This document shows positions 18,492 through 32,064 of a stretch of DNA of 64,000 nucleotides, in pieces. The DNA comes from Antedon mediterranea (lineage: Eukaryota > Echinodermata > Crinoidea > Comatulida > Antedonidae), in contig NC_092680.1 in NCBI RefSeq assembly GCF_964355755.1, positions 21,677,001 to 21,741,000 on the forward strand, written 5' to 3'. The position numbers were made by a program, and so were the translations under genes. Numbering within the stretch: position 1 is the stretch's first letter; each line of letters opens with the position of its first letter. The notes beneath the pieces are model-generated. The model was not told the DNA's origin, ran no database searches, and saw nothing but the letters and a program-made list of their open reading frames with translations.

Positions 18492-21445
18492 CTCTACAGC
18501 AGGTGATTATGCTACTCCGGTTCAAAACACAGTATGCTCAATGTTTAAAATGACTCTTCATAAACTTATACGCAGACTGTTTAAACTGCTAAATAGATTA
18601 TCTATTTTTTTGTGCTTTTTTGTGAATAAAATTTGGAAGAATTGTTTTCTTTCTTTCCGTCCTGTAGTTTGATTCAGAATTAGTTCATAAAAGTTGTACT
18701 CCATGGTTATTAATAATTTCGGGTTAGCCGCTACCATTCTCAAGTAGGGGTATTAATTGTCACCAATAATACATTTAGAAATGCTGATACCAGTACTTAA
18801 TATGTGTTAATGCGTTTGTTTGAATTTTACATTTTAAATAATTACGTTTGACTATTTTTTGTTTTTAAAAGTCTATAATTTATTTATTTTAAGTTTGTTT
18901 TTGTTAATAAATTTTTTTATCAGAATGTGTTTCTTAATTGAAAATGGAACATTCCATTTTGAAGCTATGGCTTGTTTTCAGTATACAGTAAATACTATTC
19001 CTCAACGAATGAATTTACACTTTACTGATACTACCATGTGACTTAATACATTTTGAATAGCAAATTGTTATCTTTTCAAAAATTAAACTTTAATTTAATG
19101 TTCTCGTCGTGTTGTATGGTCGTAGGGTAGTATCCGAAATACCAATAACTTGTTTTCATTGTTTTTCTTTTATATAAAAGTACTGTATAAAGACATGTCT
19201 ATTAATCAAGCAAGTTGGTTAAGCACCTTAGCCCGCTAATGATCTCACGATATCCGGTTGGTTTTGATTTATGGTAGTCACTCTAGCGAAACGCAACTCT
19301 ATGCGGTTCCTTACATCTTCTTGTTGTTGGTATTTTCCTTAAAACATCAAGTTCAATTTATCTAAAACCTATTATAATAATACGAACGTACAATATTCTG
19401 CATTGCACTTTCAACATTAAAGATGTATTTTTGTCATCCAAAAACCTGAAAAATGAAGATTAATAAAATCAGATTTTAAATAGGCCATTTTGCAGTTTTA
19501 ATAAAATTATTCAGTATTCTGTAAAAAAAAAATATTTCACTTTTAAAAATACAATAGAAATGTTTAATTTTAACACAAAACCATTGTCTGCGTTTAATGA
19601 CATTTTTTTCAGGTAAATAATTGGTCAAGATCCAGTTCTTTGTCAAAGTGAATCACTATTATGTGAAATTAAAATGGTAATTTAAAAAAAAAATGAACAT
19701 AAAAAGTTTTTTGGGGGACAATATATCTTTGTTTTATAATGTTTGTGTTTTTTACTTTTTCTGTTGATTGTTCAGCGCTTTAGAGGCGGCTTGCATTTTG
19801 CGCTATGTAAATTGAGCATTATTACAGTATTATTAATTTTTAACGCGCGTCATATTTTTGTGCTTGTTCGTTGGCGATGACGTCGTAGTGTTCTCTGATG
19901 ATAACTAATGATAAAAAAAAGCCTTCTGCCAAAATACTCGAAGATTGAATAGAAATACTACAGGTGGATCGGCTCTTGGGTGGACCATCTGTACATGGTA
20001 GGTGAAAGCCGAACTACCTCACAGCCTGGCATGATGTCACATTCCGACGACACTATACTTTAGTATTCTCCCACGTGACACTATAGCCAGTGGCATAATA
20101 CTTAACACTAACTTTAGGCCATACATGGAAACAACACAAACCCTGCAAACCACTAAAAAGGCACCGTGTGACATTCACACGATATCCGATTGGCTAGAGT
20201 TGCTGTAGGGGGACAGATTGGTCATTTTTGTTTTTACATGTAAACAGCTGTTGCTATTTACCAACGTTCTTTTAATGTGATACATCGCACATTTCTTTAA
20301 AAGTATTTTTTGTTTATTTCTATTCCTTCATCTTTTTTTAAAAAATTTCATGAAAAATACCGTTAAATATGGATTTTAAAAAAAAAGAATAATAGGCATA
20401 ATAACCTGGAAAGAGGTTATACCTCATAAAAAACGTTCAAATGCTGTTTTACGAAATTGTAGAAAAATAACTGTAACTGTAAATTAATTGTATGTAGGCT
20501 ACTCTCTAGATATTCCTTTCAAACAAGTTGGAAGAATATACTTTGATTCAATTTCAGTGGTAAGAAAAAATTTGAAACATTTAATTTAATGTTTCATCCT
20601 ATGTAGATTTTCCCCAAGTCTCTAATTTGTATTTTTTTCTTTAGTAGGTCCACCAGTCGCCGCTTCGATTCGACGCAATATGTTCCAAAATATTTATATT
20701 GTTACTAATATTAATTCGAAACTCAGTCTTAAACCTAGACTACATCAATATGGTATGCCGCAATAATTTTACGTTACCATGAAATGTTACTGCTCGTCAC
20801 CAAGGTGGACTATTGAGGGCAGTTTGTATCTTGTAACTTGATGACGTCTAACAATTCGTGAACCACCAATGGGCAGTGCAGCGCCGCATTTGTATTAATT
20901 TGTTACTTTTTATAAATATTTGATTTGGAATTGAACTAACTTTAGAAAAACGTACAGTCAAGCAATATCTCAATGAAAGTTTCAGCTTAGTTTAGGAGAC
21001 GGTGAATGTACAGGAGGGTGAATAGGTAGATTGGGTGGGTTGAGTGTTGGAAAAAAGCGAAGTTGGATGTTAAGCATTGATAGTGCATACATTTGGGTCA
21101 ATCTACCAGACTCCTTTTTTTTAATGGTTTCATGTCTGACATGTAAAAAAAATTAAAAAGTTCGTCAGACTGGAACCAGTTTTATCTGACATATCTATAT
21201 TATATAATAGCAATAAGCCAAAATGTGTTTCTCTATCTCCTAAAATAGACACTGAAATATAAAGAATACAGTATGCCTGTTAAATGTATCTTCATTCTAA
21301 TATAAATTCTGTACAATGTACCTCTCGGCACTATACATCCATTTAGATGTGTGTATACTGCATTGTACTACTATCTTTTTGATTCCCGAACCTTAACATC
21401 ATTATAAAATGGTGCCGCTTCATTGGGCGGGTAGCTACGGTACTA

Positions 21446-21446
<1 letters not shown>

Positions 21447-21519
<73 letters not shown>
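21447..21519. repeat. (ATT)n microsatellite, about 24 units
   Basis: An uninterrupted trinucleotide tract. It produces a poly-isoleucine open frame on the minus strand that is not a gene. Confidence 0.97.
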
Positions 21520-21949
21520 AGGAATTAGAACTTGGAGGAAGTAGTTAAGCATAATGTTTCAATACAGACCCTACCCATCATGGTTGTTCTTTACTTGGTA
21601 GTAATTATGTAAGTGCTTCCTTATTCGACACAACTTCCGTGTAAACCAATAGTATAATGAACTATAAGGAGTATAAGTCTAAATAAACATTTGGTACATT
21701 CCAACAACACACACCAAGTATAATGATTGTATTATATTAAACAACTAACCGTGTAGAATAATAGAATGGGTAAATAAAATAAATCGCATAAGTGATTTTG
21801 GTAAAGTAAACTGAATCAGCATAGACCTTTATAGATACATGGTATCAGGTAAAGCAACAAATTATAGGTCGAATAACCAAATGAAGCAAAATAAAAGATG
21901 TAAAAAGCAAGGAATACTTGGTACTCGTCGTCGTCAAATCAAACTCTGA

Positions 21950-22183
21950 TCAGAGCGTGGCTTCTCTACAAACAGTATTCTGAAACCGTCTCCTGTCTTC
22001 TATCAACCTACTTGCTTGCACAATAGAGCCAAACACATCTGTTATAATCTTTTCCCATTTGCATCTTGGTCTTCCTCTTCTTCTCTTCCCTGGAATGTAA
22101 GCCTCCAACACTCTCTTCTCCATTCCATCAACTAATAAATGTTGAATTATTATTATCTTTCCGCTTAGGCCTAATGTTACCAA
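21950..22183 (-). pseudogene. Remnant of a non-LTR retrotransposon ORF2 C-terminus
   Basis: The minus-strand frame contains PGKRRRGRPRCKW followed by a helix with DRRRFQ and VCREAT. The GKRRRGRPR..W stretch followed by a D/R-rich segment is typical of the extreme C-terminus of LINE-type reverse transcriptases. Only about 75 codons remain and no RT core motifs are seen upstream, so this is a 5'-truncated fossil. Confidence 0.65.
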
Positions 22184-23929
22184 TGTATTAAATACACCAA
22201 CTCAAAACGTTATTCAACGCTTATATAAAACGGTGCGTTCTAGCACAATACAGTTAAAAATTACATCGACATTTTAAAAAAAACTTAGTAAAAACGATCA
22301 GCAAGTACATTTAAGAAGTATATAGTCGTTCTATACATCTCCAGTTTCTAGTTTATTGCTTGAATAATCTTGTTATTTTATATTTTTTCTTTGATTTAGA
22401 CCAATGAATTTGAAGAAGAGGTAACATAACATTATTTATGATGATCAAAGCAAAATTTAAAAATATATTCCAAAATTGTAAATACAATATAAAGAAAAGA
22501 CAATAAGATATTGTGAAATACAGTTTAAAACAGTTTATTGTAGATATATTAAAAAAAGTTATTAAAAAATATTACAGAAAAATAAAATGTACCATTTTAA
22601 AATATATATATTTATATATACAAACATACAATTATTTACAATATACAATAGTACATTTGTTAAGAAAATACATATTCTATACATTCATTAAAAACAAGAC
22701 AATGTATATTATACAAATCGGGGGGAAAGAATTTAATTTTTTTAAGAAAAATGACAATATATTGTTAAAAAGTAATTATTCATTTGACTCATAAAAACAA
22801 TAAAAACATTTTGTAATATATAAATAAAATATTTTGGAGCTATTAAATCTTTTTCCTTATTATGACGGTATAAAACATTTTGTTAAAAATAACTTAAACA
22901 AAATATGCTCTTAACAATATGGTACGTGAACCGTTTCAACAGTTCGATGACTATAGATTAAACACAATAACGTGTGTTCAGTAGTAACAGTATACTGCTA
23001 ATAAAGGCATTCATTATTTCTTATTTAAATTACTTTATTGTTGATAGTTCAGATCTATAAGCAATTCTTTACAATATACCGAGACCTTAGTACATTATTT
23101 TGTATTTAAAATACGGTATATAATACTAACGATGTACACGGAGGAGGAATCAGTTTAATTTCCCCATGATAAACCATAAACACAATGTATACATTATTTT
23201 GAGGAAGAAAAACCAAAATATCTGGTTTGTTATTGTTTGCATTAGTGATAAATTATTTATTTTTAAATTTGGTATAGATTTTTAAGTGTATATTTACACA
23301 ATATGTTAGATACAAGTGATATTAGAATGGTCATTTTCTACGAATATGATACGAATAGTAAATAATTGTCAATAACTTGCTGTGAAAAAACGAAACACAA
23401 TAAATTGCGAGTAAGCATACTGGTTTAATTGCGTGTCCTATTATGGTAACATTACAAGACTTATTTACATTTCTTTGCCGCTAGTCTTTGTGATTTAAGT
23501 TCTATGGAACAATTTAATAATGCAGTTATTATACACTTTTGTAATACACATGTTTGTTAACAGGGTGACGATGACGTCATACCAATGTTTGTATCAAACA
23601 TCGACTATTTACAATTCACACTGTTATGAAAAAAGGGCAATTTTTGTGGAATAATTTTTAGACATAGAGAAAACAGTTATTATGAATGGTTACAAAAAAC
23701 AGATAGCAGAGTTCAAAATAGAATAGTGCAACCCTGATATGACTCTCATATCAATATATTACTTTTGTTTTTGTTTTCGAGTCCTTTTTTCACTCAAAAA
23801 CGAGTACTATCCGTATACGTGTTATGATAAACTGGATTTCGACAGTTTTATTGTCGATTAATGTCAATCCAAAGTTATCTGCGTCAATCTATAAACTACA
23901 TATGGACTTTTAAAGTCGAAGAATGTTTA

Positions 23930-25757
23930 TACATTGGTCTATTATTATAATGTATTGGTAGATTTGTCCAGTCTGTTGCATTGAACTCGATACAAGAGTC
24001 ACACATTCGGCTTCCAACCATGATATATGTATTGGTAGATTTGTCCAGTCTGTTGCACTCGATATAAGAGTCACACATTCGGCTTCCAACCATGATATAT
24101 GTATTGGTAGATTTGTCCAGTCTGTTGCATTGAACTCGATATAAGAGTCACACATTCGGCTTCCAACCATGATATATGTATTGGTAGTTTTGTGCAGTCT
24201 GTTGCATTGAACTCGATATAAGAGTCACACATTCGGCTTCCAACCATGATATATGTATTGGTAGTTTTGTGCAGTCTGTTGCATTGAACTCGATATAAGA
24301 GTCACACATTCGGCTTCCAACCATGATATATGTATTGGTAGATTTGTCCAGTCTGTTGCACTCGATACAAGAGTCACACATTCGGCTTCCAACCATGATA
24401 TATGTATTGGTAGATTTGTCCAGTCTGTTGCACTCGATATAAGAGTCACACATTCGGCTTCCAACCATGATATATGTATTGGTAGATTTGTCCAGTCTGT
24501 TGCATTGAACTCGATACAAGAGTCACACATTCGGCTTCCAACCATGATATATGTATTGGTAGATTTGTCCAGTCTGTTGCACTCGATACAAGAGTCACAC
24601 ATTCGGCTTCCAACCATGATATATGTATTGGTAGATTTGTCCAGTCTGTTGCATTGAACTCGATACAAGAGTCACACATTCGGCTTCCAACCATGATATA
24701 TGTATTGGTAGATTTGTCCAGTCTGTTGCACTCGATATAAGAGTCACACATTCGGCTTCCAACCATGATATATGTATTGGTAGATTTGTCCAGTCTGTTG
24801 CATTGAACTCGATATAAGAGTCACACATTCGGCTTCCAACCATGATATATGTATTGGTAGTTTTGTGCAGTCTGTTGCATTGAACTCGATACAAGAGTCA
24901 CACATTCGGCTTCCAACCATGATATATGTATTGGTAGATTTGTCCAGTCTGTTGCACTCGATATAAGAGTCACACATTCGGCTTCCAACCATTATATATG
25001 TATTGGTAGTTTTGTGCAGTCTGTTGCATTGAACTCGATACAAGAGTCACACATTCGGCTTCCAACCATGATATATGTATTGGTAGATTTGTCCAGTCTG
25101 TTGCACTCGATACAAGAGTCACACATTCGGCTTCCAACCATGATATATGTATTGGTAGATTTGTCCAGTCTGTTGCATTGAACTCGATATAAGAGTTACA
25201 CATTCGGCTTCCAACCATGATATATGTATTGGTAGATTTGTGCAGTCTGTTGCATTGAACTCGATACAAGAGTCACACATTCGGCTTCCAACCATGATAT
25301 ATGTATTGGTAGTTTTGTGCAGTCTGTTGCATTGAACTCGATATAAGAGTCACACATTCGGCTTCCAACCATGATATATGTATTGGTAGATTTGTCCAGT
25401 CTGTTGCATTGAACTCGATACAAGAGTCACACATTCGGCTTCCAACCATGATATATGTATTGGTAGATTTGTCCAGTCTGTTGCACTCGATATAAGAGTC
25501 ACACATTCGGCTTCCAACCATGATATATGTATTGGTAGATTTGTCCAGTCTGTTGCATTGAACTCGATATAAGAGTCACACATTCGGCTTCCAACCATGA
25601 TATATGTATTGGTAGATTTGTCCAGTCTGTTGCACTCGATATAAGAGTCACACATTCGGCTTCCAACCATGATATATGTATTGGTAGATTTGTCCAGTCT
25701 GTTGCACTCGATATAAGAGTCACACATTCGGCTTCCAACCATGATATATGTATTGGT
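23930..25757 (-). repeat. 72/77-bp minisatellite derived from the end of GAREM-like gene A
   Basis: About 24 head-to-tail units, 72 or 77 bp long, lie immediately downstream of the stop codon of gene A. Read on the minus strand, a 77-bp unit encodes LISSSMQQTGQ then IYQYIYHGWKPNV and TGA, the same C-terminal peptide and stop as the gene. The gene itself has LISSSLECNRLDTLK before IYQYIYHGWKPNV. Every array unit lacks 7 bp (TTAACGT on the plus strand) present in the gene. The 72-bp units also lack 5 bp, which shifts the frame. A third variant (GTTTTGTGC for GATTTGTCC) is scattered among them. Overlapping open frames in the array are artefacts. Confidence 0.95.
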
Positions 25758-28700
25758 AGATTTTTAACGTGTCCAGTCTGTTGCACTCGAGAGAACTCGA
25801 TATTAGACTTTTGCTCATTTTTGTTGCCAGCGCTCCATCGACCATTAATTTTGTAACGTTTTCAACAACTTTTTGCTCTACATTTAATTTTGATATTTCT
25901 TCTGCAAGTTCAGTCACAGATAGTGTTTTTACTGTTTCGATACTGCTTTCGTCATCACTACTACTTTCAATACTGCTACTGCTGCTGTTGTCGTTCGGTG
26001 ACGACATAGCTGGTTTAATGGGTAAAGGCGGTGGTTTCTTGATCAATATTCGACTGCCAGGTTTCTTTGGTATTGGTGGTTTTCCATTGAAGCTGATTTC
26101 AAGTAAATTTAAACCACTCATACGTTGTTTATGAACATAAACAATTTCTTTATGAAGACCCCTTTCGATCCTTCTGCTGCAAGGTGGTTGAATAATCGGG
26201 GTGACAACGTTCACTAACTTATTGTTGGTTGGGAGGCCTACTGGTTTTGTTGGTATTGCGGGTGGCCGCATGTCTTGTTTACAGCACACAGGTTGTTTTA
26301 GCTTAGGCGGCAACAATGGTTTTTTTCTATTAACAGGTGTTTCACTCGTCCTATGATTCAAACTTACACGTGTTTTCTGTAGGAAGTCAGGTGACACAAG
26401 TGGAAGTGTTTGTAACTGGGGTGGTGGGGAATACGGTGAATTAAAAACTGGACGTGTTGGAAGTGTTGGGAACAAATCATCTTCTGTTCTGTTTGAAAAC
26501 TGGAATATTTCTTCTGGTGAATCATAAGAACCGTCTTCTTCGCTATCACTTGTTTCTGGTGTTTTTAATTTAGGTCTTTTCTCAATATCGGCATCCAGAT
26601 TGTCAACCGATCGTTTGAAGATATTTCTGATCGACCTCTGTCAAAAGAGAATAATATAATGACTTAAATATAATTAACTTAACCTGTGTAACATTGCGCG
26701 CGCGTGGAAATGATGGTTGTAGGTGGCATATATGCGCTCGCGCGTAAAATATGTGTCTTTCGAGTGTCGTTAATGATAAAAATAGGCCTATGTTTGAATT
26801 TGGAGAAGGCGTTTATTTTTGTGGATGTAACCTGTATAATCAAATAAATTCCCCTAGATTTGAAAAAATACAACAAACTTAATACCAATAAGTGATATGA
26901 TACAGTGAAAAATTGTATCAATATCCTTGGTAAATTGTCTAGTCTACAAATATAAATGTGTTATAATAGGCCTACCGTATTGTGTATGGCGGAAAGTTTA
27001 TTTGAGGAAAGGGGGTGGGGGACGGGGAGTTTATTTCTAATAGAACGATGTTCTATGGAGGTATAGGGATGATTAATTCAAAGCAGACGTTTATTGGAAG
27101 CGACGGACGTTGCGCGTACGTCGTTGCGCCGTCTAGCGTCGCGTGCACGTCGTCTTGCGTCAACCAAAGTATGTATGCTTTCACCGTGTTCTTAAGAAAT
27201 GGTTTTATTAGAGTAGCATCTTAGACTACACTGTATTTTTGCTTCGTTAATCAAATTGTTTAGTATACTTTTAAAAATGAAACTTGTACTCACCATTGTG
27301 TTTAGTATACTTTACAACCTCTTTTTAGAAAGTGTAGGGCATGGTCATTACCGGACCAAAAGTGTGTACAGTTCGTTTTTTCAAATATAGGCCTGCGTGT
27401 TTACTATAAAACCCAATGCACCACTGTTGTGCCTCACGCATTGCAGACCAATAACAATAACAGAAATATAATAACTGGTTTAGTCACTGTGAAAACATAG
27501 GTAGAACAATTGCACCATGTGACTTCCGTTTCTTCTGTATACAAACCAAACAAATACCAGAAATGGATTTTTTTATAAATGTTGTAAACCAATCGGGTAG
27601 CAGTGTTGAAATAGTGAAACCATGGATCAAAATGTGAAATCGTGTATGCTGCCACCTATCTGTAAAGTATGGGGCCTACAGTGGTCCAATAGGATTGATG
27701 AAATCCGTCCATTGTAGGCACTTAATTTGCACCTAGCTGTAAAGTATAGGGCCTACAGTGGCCCAATAGGATTGATGAAATCTCTCCATTGTAGGCACTT
27801 AATTTATGAGGGGGCGGGGGGGTGAGGGGGGGGGGGGGGGGTGTCGCTTCTGTGCTGTCAATAATATGGCCGTTGAGAGCGCTGTTGTCCACAATAAGAC
27901 AGAGCCATAGGTAGGCCGTGTATTGTATTTATCCACAGTTAAAAAAAACATTATCGGTAAATTTCACAGTCATTATCAAACAACCAGATGCCCAATATTC
28001 AGGTCAAAGGTTAACAATTATCGCATTTATCCGATAATTATCTGATTTGAATGAGATGATTATCGGTTAAACACCGTTTCCACGGGCAGTTTATCGGTTA
28101 AACACCGTTTCCACGGGCAGTTTATCGGTTAATTTATATATAAGGGGATTTTGAGGGCGCAATTGTATTGTGTTCATAATAAGGGATTTTTTTTTCTCTT
28201 AACAAAGTAAATGATAACTTACGTAATTATACGGAATAAGAAAATGAGTTCCTCCTTTGTTTTACTGTAAGATTGATAGAATACTTGATTGACCTGTACG
28301 CGTACAGTATACAAAACATACACACTAATACATTAGCAGATTGAATAGACAACTTTTATTAATTGATTTATTTATATGTACATATTCCACTAGTAACAAC
28401 TTATATGCATTTGAGACGAAATCATGACTAAGAGGACAGTGCTAGAGATGTGATAACAAACAGATCAAAATCTCCGTTATGTACGTACGTACGTCCATTT
28501 ATTTATCTATATCTCCGTTACGTACGTACGTCCATTTATTTATCTATATCTCCGTTACGTACGTACGTCCATTTATTTATCTATTCATGCAAAGGCAAAT
28601 ATGCGTGGCATAGAATTTTAAAGAAGTTCCTTAACTGATCAATTATTGTACAAAATGTTAAAAATGCGATCTTAAACGAATAAATAACACTCATTTTAGA

Positions 28701-30063
28701 AGTTGTATATTTGCATAATTAACTAAATGATTTTCATTCTCGATTTAGATATAATTATTGTCTTTTATACTTAATTTGTTTCATAAATTATTTCTGAACT
28801 TTTTTTAATTCAACAAACGAAATTCCATTTATACCGATAATTTTTGTGAAATCAACTGTCATGTATTCGTTCCCATAATGCCTTGCAATAATGCGATCAT
28901 CTCTTTCTCCCTGAATCACTGCGTTCGTAATTTGAAACATGACTTCTGATTTTGAAGAAAATACTATTATACTGTTGTCTGCCTTGCAGTTTCCCGCCAA
29001 AAAGTCCTCCTTGCTAGTTTTTTCCAGTATAAATTCACCATTTTTTGATTTGCAAAATAAGTCTTCGTGATTGGTTGAATCTTCATCAATAACGCGCACG
29101 CGCTGTGGTGCAGGAAACTTGCACTCTATCTGTCGCAATGTGTATGGGAGAGGATCCGGTACGATTTCAAAATACCCAGTGCAATCCATGTTCAACGTAA
29201 AGAAATGTTTTCCTCGAAAAGAACATCTGCAAACAATTTAGAAAATAAAATGTTATCATGGGTACCGGTACTATATATAAAAATACGGTTTGTGGTACAC
29301 CATTGTGTTTCCAGGTAATTGAGCATGCCGAAACGTAAAGGTTGTTTTTATAGTATTTCCTTTCTAGAAACACACGATGGTGTACCACAAACATTAAGAG
29401 CATGTGTTAAGGTATTAACTTAATTTTCAATACAAAGGTATAATTTAGGCTAAAATAGGCTAATTGACAATTGTAGTGAGAGTGAACTAAAAAGGTATTT
29501 GCGCGCGTGTATCAGTTTGCGCGCGTGTATCAGTTGGGGATAGTAACAATAATTTACCTTAAAAATGGTTTTACTCCAGTTCTGGTAGCATAAGACGCTA
29601 TACCTTCTACATCGATGATGGTTCCAACACGAAATTTATGTTGATTCGCTTTTGTTGAAATATTCTGTAACTGAGCTGTGACTTTTACGGATTTTGGAAG
29701 AATACGTGCAATCTGTGCTATCGTATACGCGCGCGTAGTGTCATACAGAACGTGGAATTTTCCTTTATAGTCCATGGGTAGGGCAAACTTGTTTGACGAT
29801 TCAGTAACAGGCTTAGCGATAAACACCTCGTTTGTGTACTTTTTATGTAATACATAGGTTTTATCTTCATTGTTATTTTCTCTGGGCCTGACTATTTTAA
29901 CGATGTTTGGTAACATTAACTCCCGCTGATGTAGGTAGTTGGCAGACACGGCTTTGTCCTGCCACTCTACGGTATGGTGCTCACTTTTACAAGTGTACTG
30001 CCTTCGTAAACGCCTGATAGACGCTGTGTATCGGTGCTTCATCTTCTCTGTAATGTCTGTCAT
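25720..30063 (-). CDS. GAREM-like CABIT/SAM adaptor protein, gene A
   Basis: Cytoplasmic adaptor of the GAREM (GRB2-associated regulator of MAPK) type, by domain plan. Exon 1 (30063-29558) and exon 2 (29226 to about 28800) form a CABIT domain; seen are MDYKGKFHVLYDTTRAYT and GYFEIVPDPLPYTL. The last exon (26637-25720) carries proline-rich SH3-ligand-like stretches (KPPIPKKPG, KKPPPLPIKP), a Ser/Asp-rich linker, and a C-terminal SAM domain at about LSVTELAEEISKL to YHGWKPNV. The exon 1-2 join is in phase (AG+A). The exon 2 donor is uncertain: reading on gives a stop at 28788-28790, while a weak AAA/GTTCAG at 28800 would join the last exon in phase, giving about 616 residues. Exons matching 3 and 4 of gene B were not found. 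Gene B is a tandem paralogue. ERK-pathway signalling through GRB2 is family knowledge. Confidence 0.78.
27811..27842 (+). repeat. G-rich tract
   Basis: A run dominated by G, including an uninterrupted block of about 17 G, capable of forming a G-quadruplex. It lies in the intron of the minus-strand gene A, so the transcript would carry the C-rich strand. Confidence 0.9.
28480..28583. repeat. 36-bp tandem triplicate with CGTACG palindromes
   Basis: Three copies of a unit containing TTACGTACGTACGTCC followed by ATTTATTTATCTAT. The alternating CGTA tract is self-complementary. Confidence 0.9.
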
Positions 30064-31953
30064 TATACACCTGTATGTTTGCTTTCAAAACTGAAAATAA
30101 CATCGTAGACTTGGCAAGGCTTGTTATATACTGACTATCGTTCAACAACCTATTTCCTTATATAGTTTCCTTGAATGGGTTTTTTTTTTGTTCGAGGAAC
30201 TGTACTGCCATAAATCCTGTAAGAACCGGTAACAAGTACCCATTAGTACAGGGACGTGTGTATAGGCCTACACAATATATATGAGTTGTCGTTGTTGTCG
30301 TACCTAAAATCTTATTTACTTGACATTTAATGTGAAGTACGCTTAGGCATGCTTTCTTTGACACGAAAACCCACCGCCTTTAAATGTATTATTATATTAT
30401 TTGTTTTGATTGATTGTTTCCTGAATGGTTTACGTAGGCCTATCCTTTCCGTGGAAAGAAGGAAAAATAGATTGCCTGGTAATGAGATAGCAAATTACGT
30501 AGACAAACTTCTGGTAAAATGTAATCCCAATGAAGTTGTTTGTGTTTTAATAGTCAGTTGAAATACTTTGAAGCGACCATCTTCTTCTATCAACCCATTA
30601 GGATATCTGCGCTCAGTCTGTCGCTGGTTTCCACATACGCACAGAGTACAGTAAGCATAGTCTTGAATAATCAACGATCGAGAAGACGCCACTTGAATGC
30701 AAGTAAGTTGGCCAATCACAAGCAACGATTGGATGATCCATTGCGCCGTAATTGGTCAAACTACTTTCGGTGCGCGTACGTCTTTGCGCCGCGTCTCATC
30801 AATGGGTATCAATCTTTCCTTCCCCCCGACAGCAGTGAGGTCACGCACGCACGCACACACGCAGAGTGAACGATTGCACGTTCACCTTGTAGACAACAGT
30901 AATATTTCGAGCGACGTCAATTAGGTGCATAATTGTGTTTTTCCCTATGAAACAAAAACAAACGAGAAATATATTTTTAGTTATTATTTATATGGATATT
31001 CTGAAATTACTCATTTCTGTATACAGAAAGTAATATAATAATCACAAAACGTATACAAAACTGAGATGAAGTCGAAACCTATTTCCAAATAAGAGCAGTC
31101 ATAACATTAATGTTGATGTATTTATTGACGCCAATGAGTTTCGTCAGTCGTCAGTTTTAACAGTTTTTGAGAATAAGGAAATAAAACATACATTTTGTTT
31201 GGGTTATGTTTTTGTTAATATTTGAAATAAATTATATAAAATTATTCAAAATTCAAGGTATATTTTTCGTACAAATGTAGGCCTATACCACTGTACATAA
31301 GTTTTTCCATTTAGCAACGTAGTTACACCAATTAAGGTTTAAATCAGAAATATAAATATGTTTTCTGGAGAATAATCTAATGGAATTCCACCATTTTAAT
31401 TTTTTTTTAAATGAAACGACACAGTATAAATATTCAAACAGATTTGTCGATATTTAATCTGAAATTCGTGCAATTAAAATGAATCATATATATATATATT
31501 TTACTTTTTCATAAAACCAATTGATAGACAAGAGCTGCTAATTATATATTATTTTCTGTTTATTGAGGATAAAAGTTCACAATTAGCATACAAGGACAAC
31601 GCGCATAATCACCAATCACAAGCGTAAGTTTGGTTGCTAGCCTACAGTGAGTGCGCGTCAGTTTGGTTGCTAGCCTACAGTGAGTGCGCGGCGTCCTTCC
31701 ACGTACTTTGATGACACACATAAAACAACCTTAAAGGATAGCTCCGGAGTATAAATTTTTTTTTTTAATTGATGTTATTTCGCAATGATATAGTTCTGCT
31801 TTATCGATGACGAAAAATGAAGGGTTATCAATTTTCTTGCAAAGGTTTTATTTTGTAATAATACCAATTTTAAACCCGAAACTCGTCTGTAAAATCCATA
31901 CCCCTAAAGATTGTCACATTATTGTTCAGCCTATTGTTTCTGTTGATGCGTTT
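30064..31953. other. Spacer between GAREM-like genes A and B
   Basis: This is 1.9 kb between the start of gene A and the end of gene B, so it should include the gene A promoter. It holds a 34-bp direct duplication (GTTTGGTTGCTAGCC core) at about 31622-31690 and MITE-like GCGTACGTC/TTGGTCAA fragments near 30700-30800. No TATA box could be assigned. Confidence 0.5.
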
Positions 31954-32064
31954 AAAGCTCTGTCTACACTATCAAACTTTATGTGACAAAAAAATGTGAT
32001 GTGCCCATATATGGACACAATGATGTCATATCACTACCATATTTGGGCACATCACACTTTTAAA
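31954..32064. mobile_element. Truncated MITE (family 2) abutting the stop codon of GAREM-like gene B
   Basis: It starts TAAAGCTCTGTCTACAC and runs through CCATATTTGGGCACATCAC, then stops at the last coding bases of gene B. The right terminal repeat is missing. The gene's stop codon (TTA on the plus strand) lies inside the ACTTTTAAAAA junction, so the element may supply the current stop. Confidence 0.75.

Larger units (their letters stand above)
18492..23929. other. Intergenic region between TCF24 and the GAREM-like locus
   Basis: Mostly AT-rich unique sequence. It holds the (ATT)n microsatellite at about 21447-21519 and a LINE remnant at 21950-22183. The open frame near 22513-22794 is AT-rich low complexity. 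No conserved exon recognised. Confidence 0.6.
26638..28787 (-). other. Putative intron of GAREM-like gene A
   Basis: Repeats only. It holds a ~73-bp direct duplication at about 27658-27806, a G-rich tract at about 27811-27842, a 30-bp duplication (core TTATCGGTTAAACACCG) at about 28060-28133, and a 36-bp triplicate at about 28480-28583. Fragments resembling family-1 MITE ends lie near 27105-27160. No coding exon recognised. Confidence 0.55.

Noticed and set aside
22513-22794. 93-codon open frame rich in I, K, Y and N
   Set aside because: Composition simply reflects extreme AT content; no domain or splice context.
23896-25786. Series of overlapping minus-strand open frames of 65-147 codons
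   Set aside because: They are frames through the 72/77-bp minisatellite; only the gene A exon ending at 25720 has domain support.
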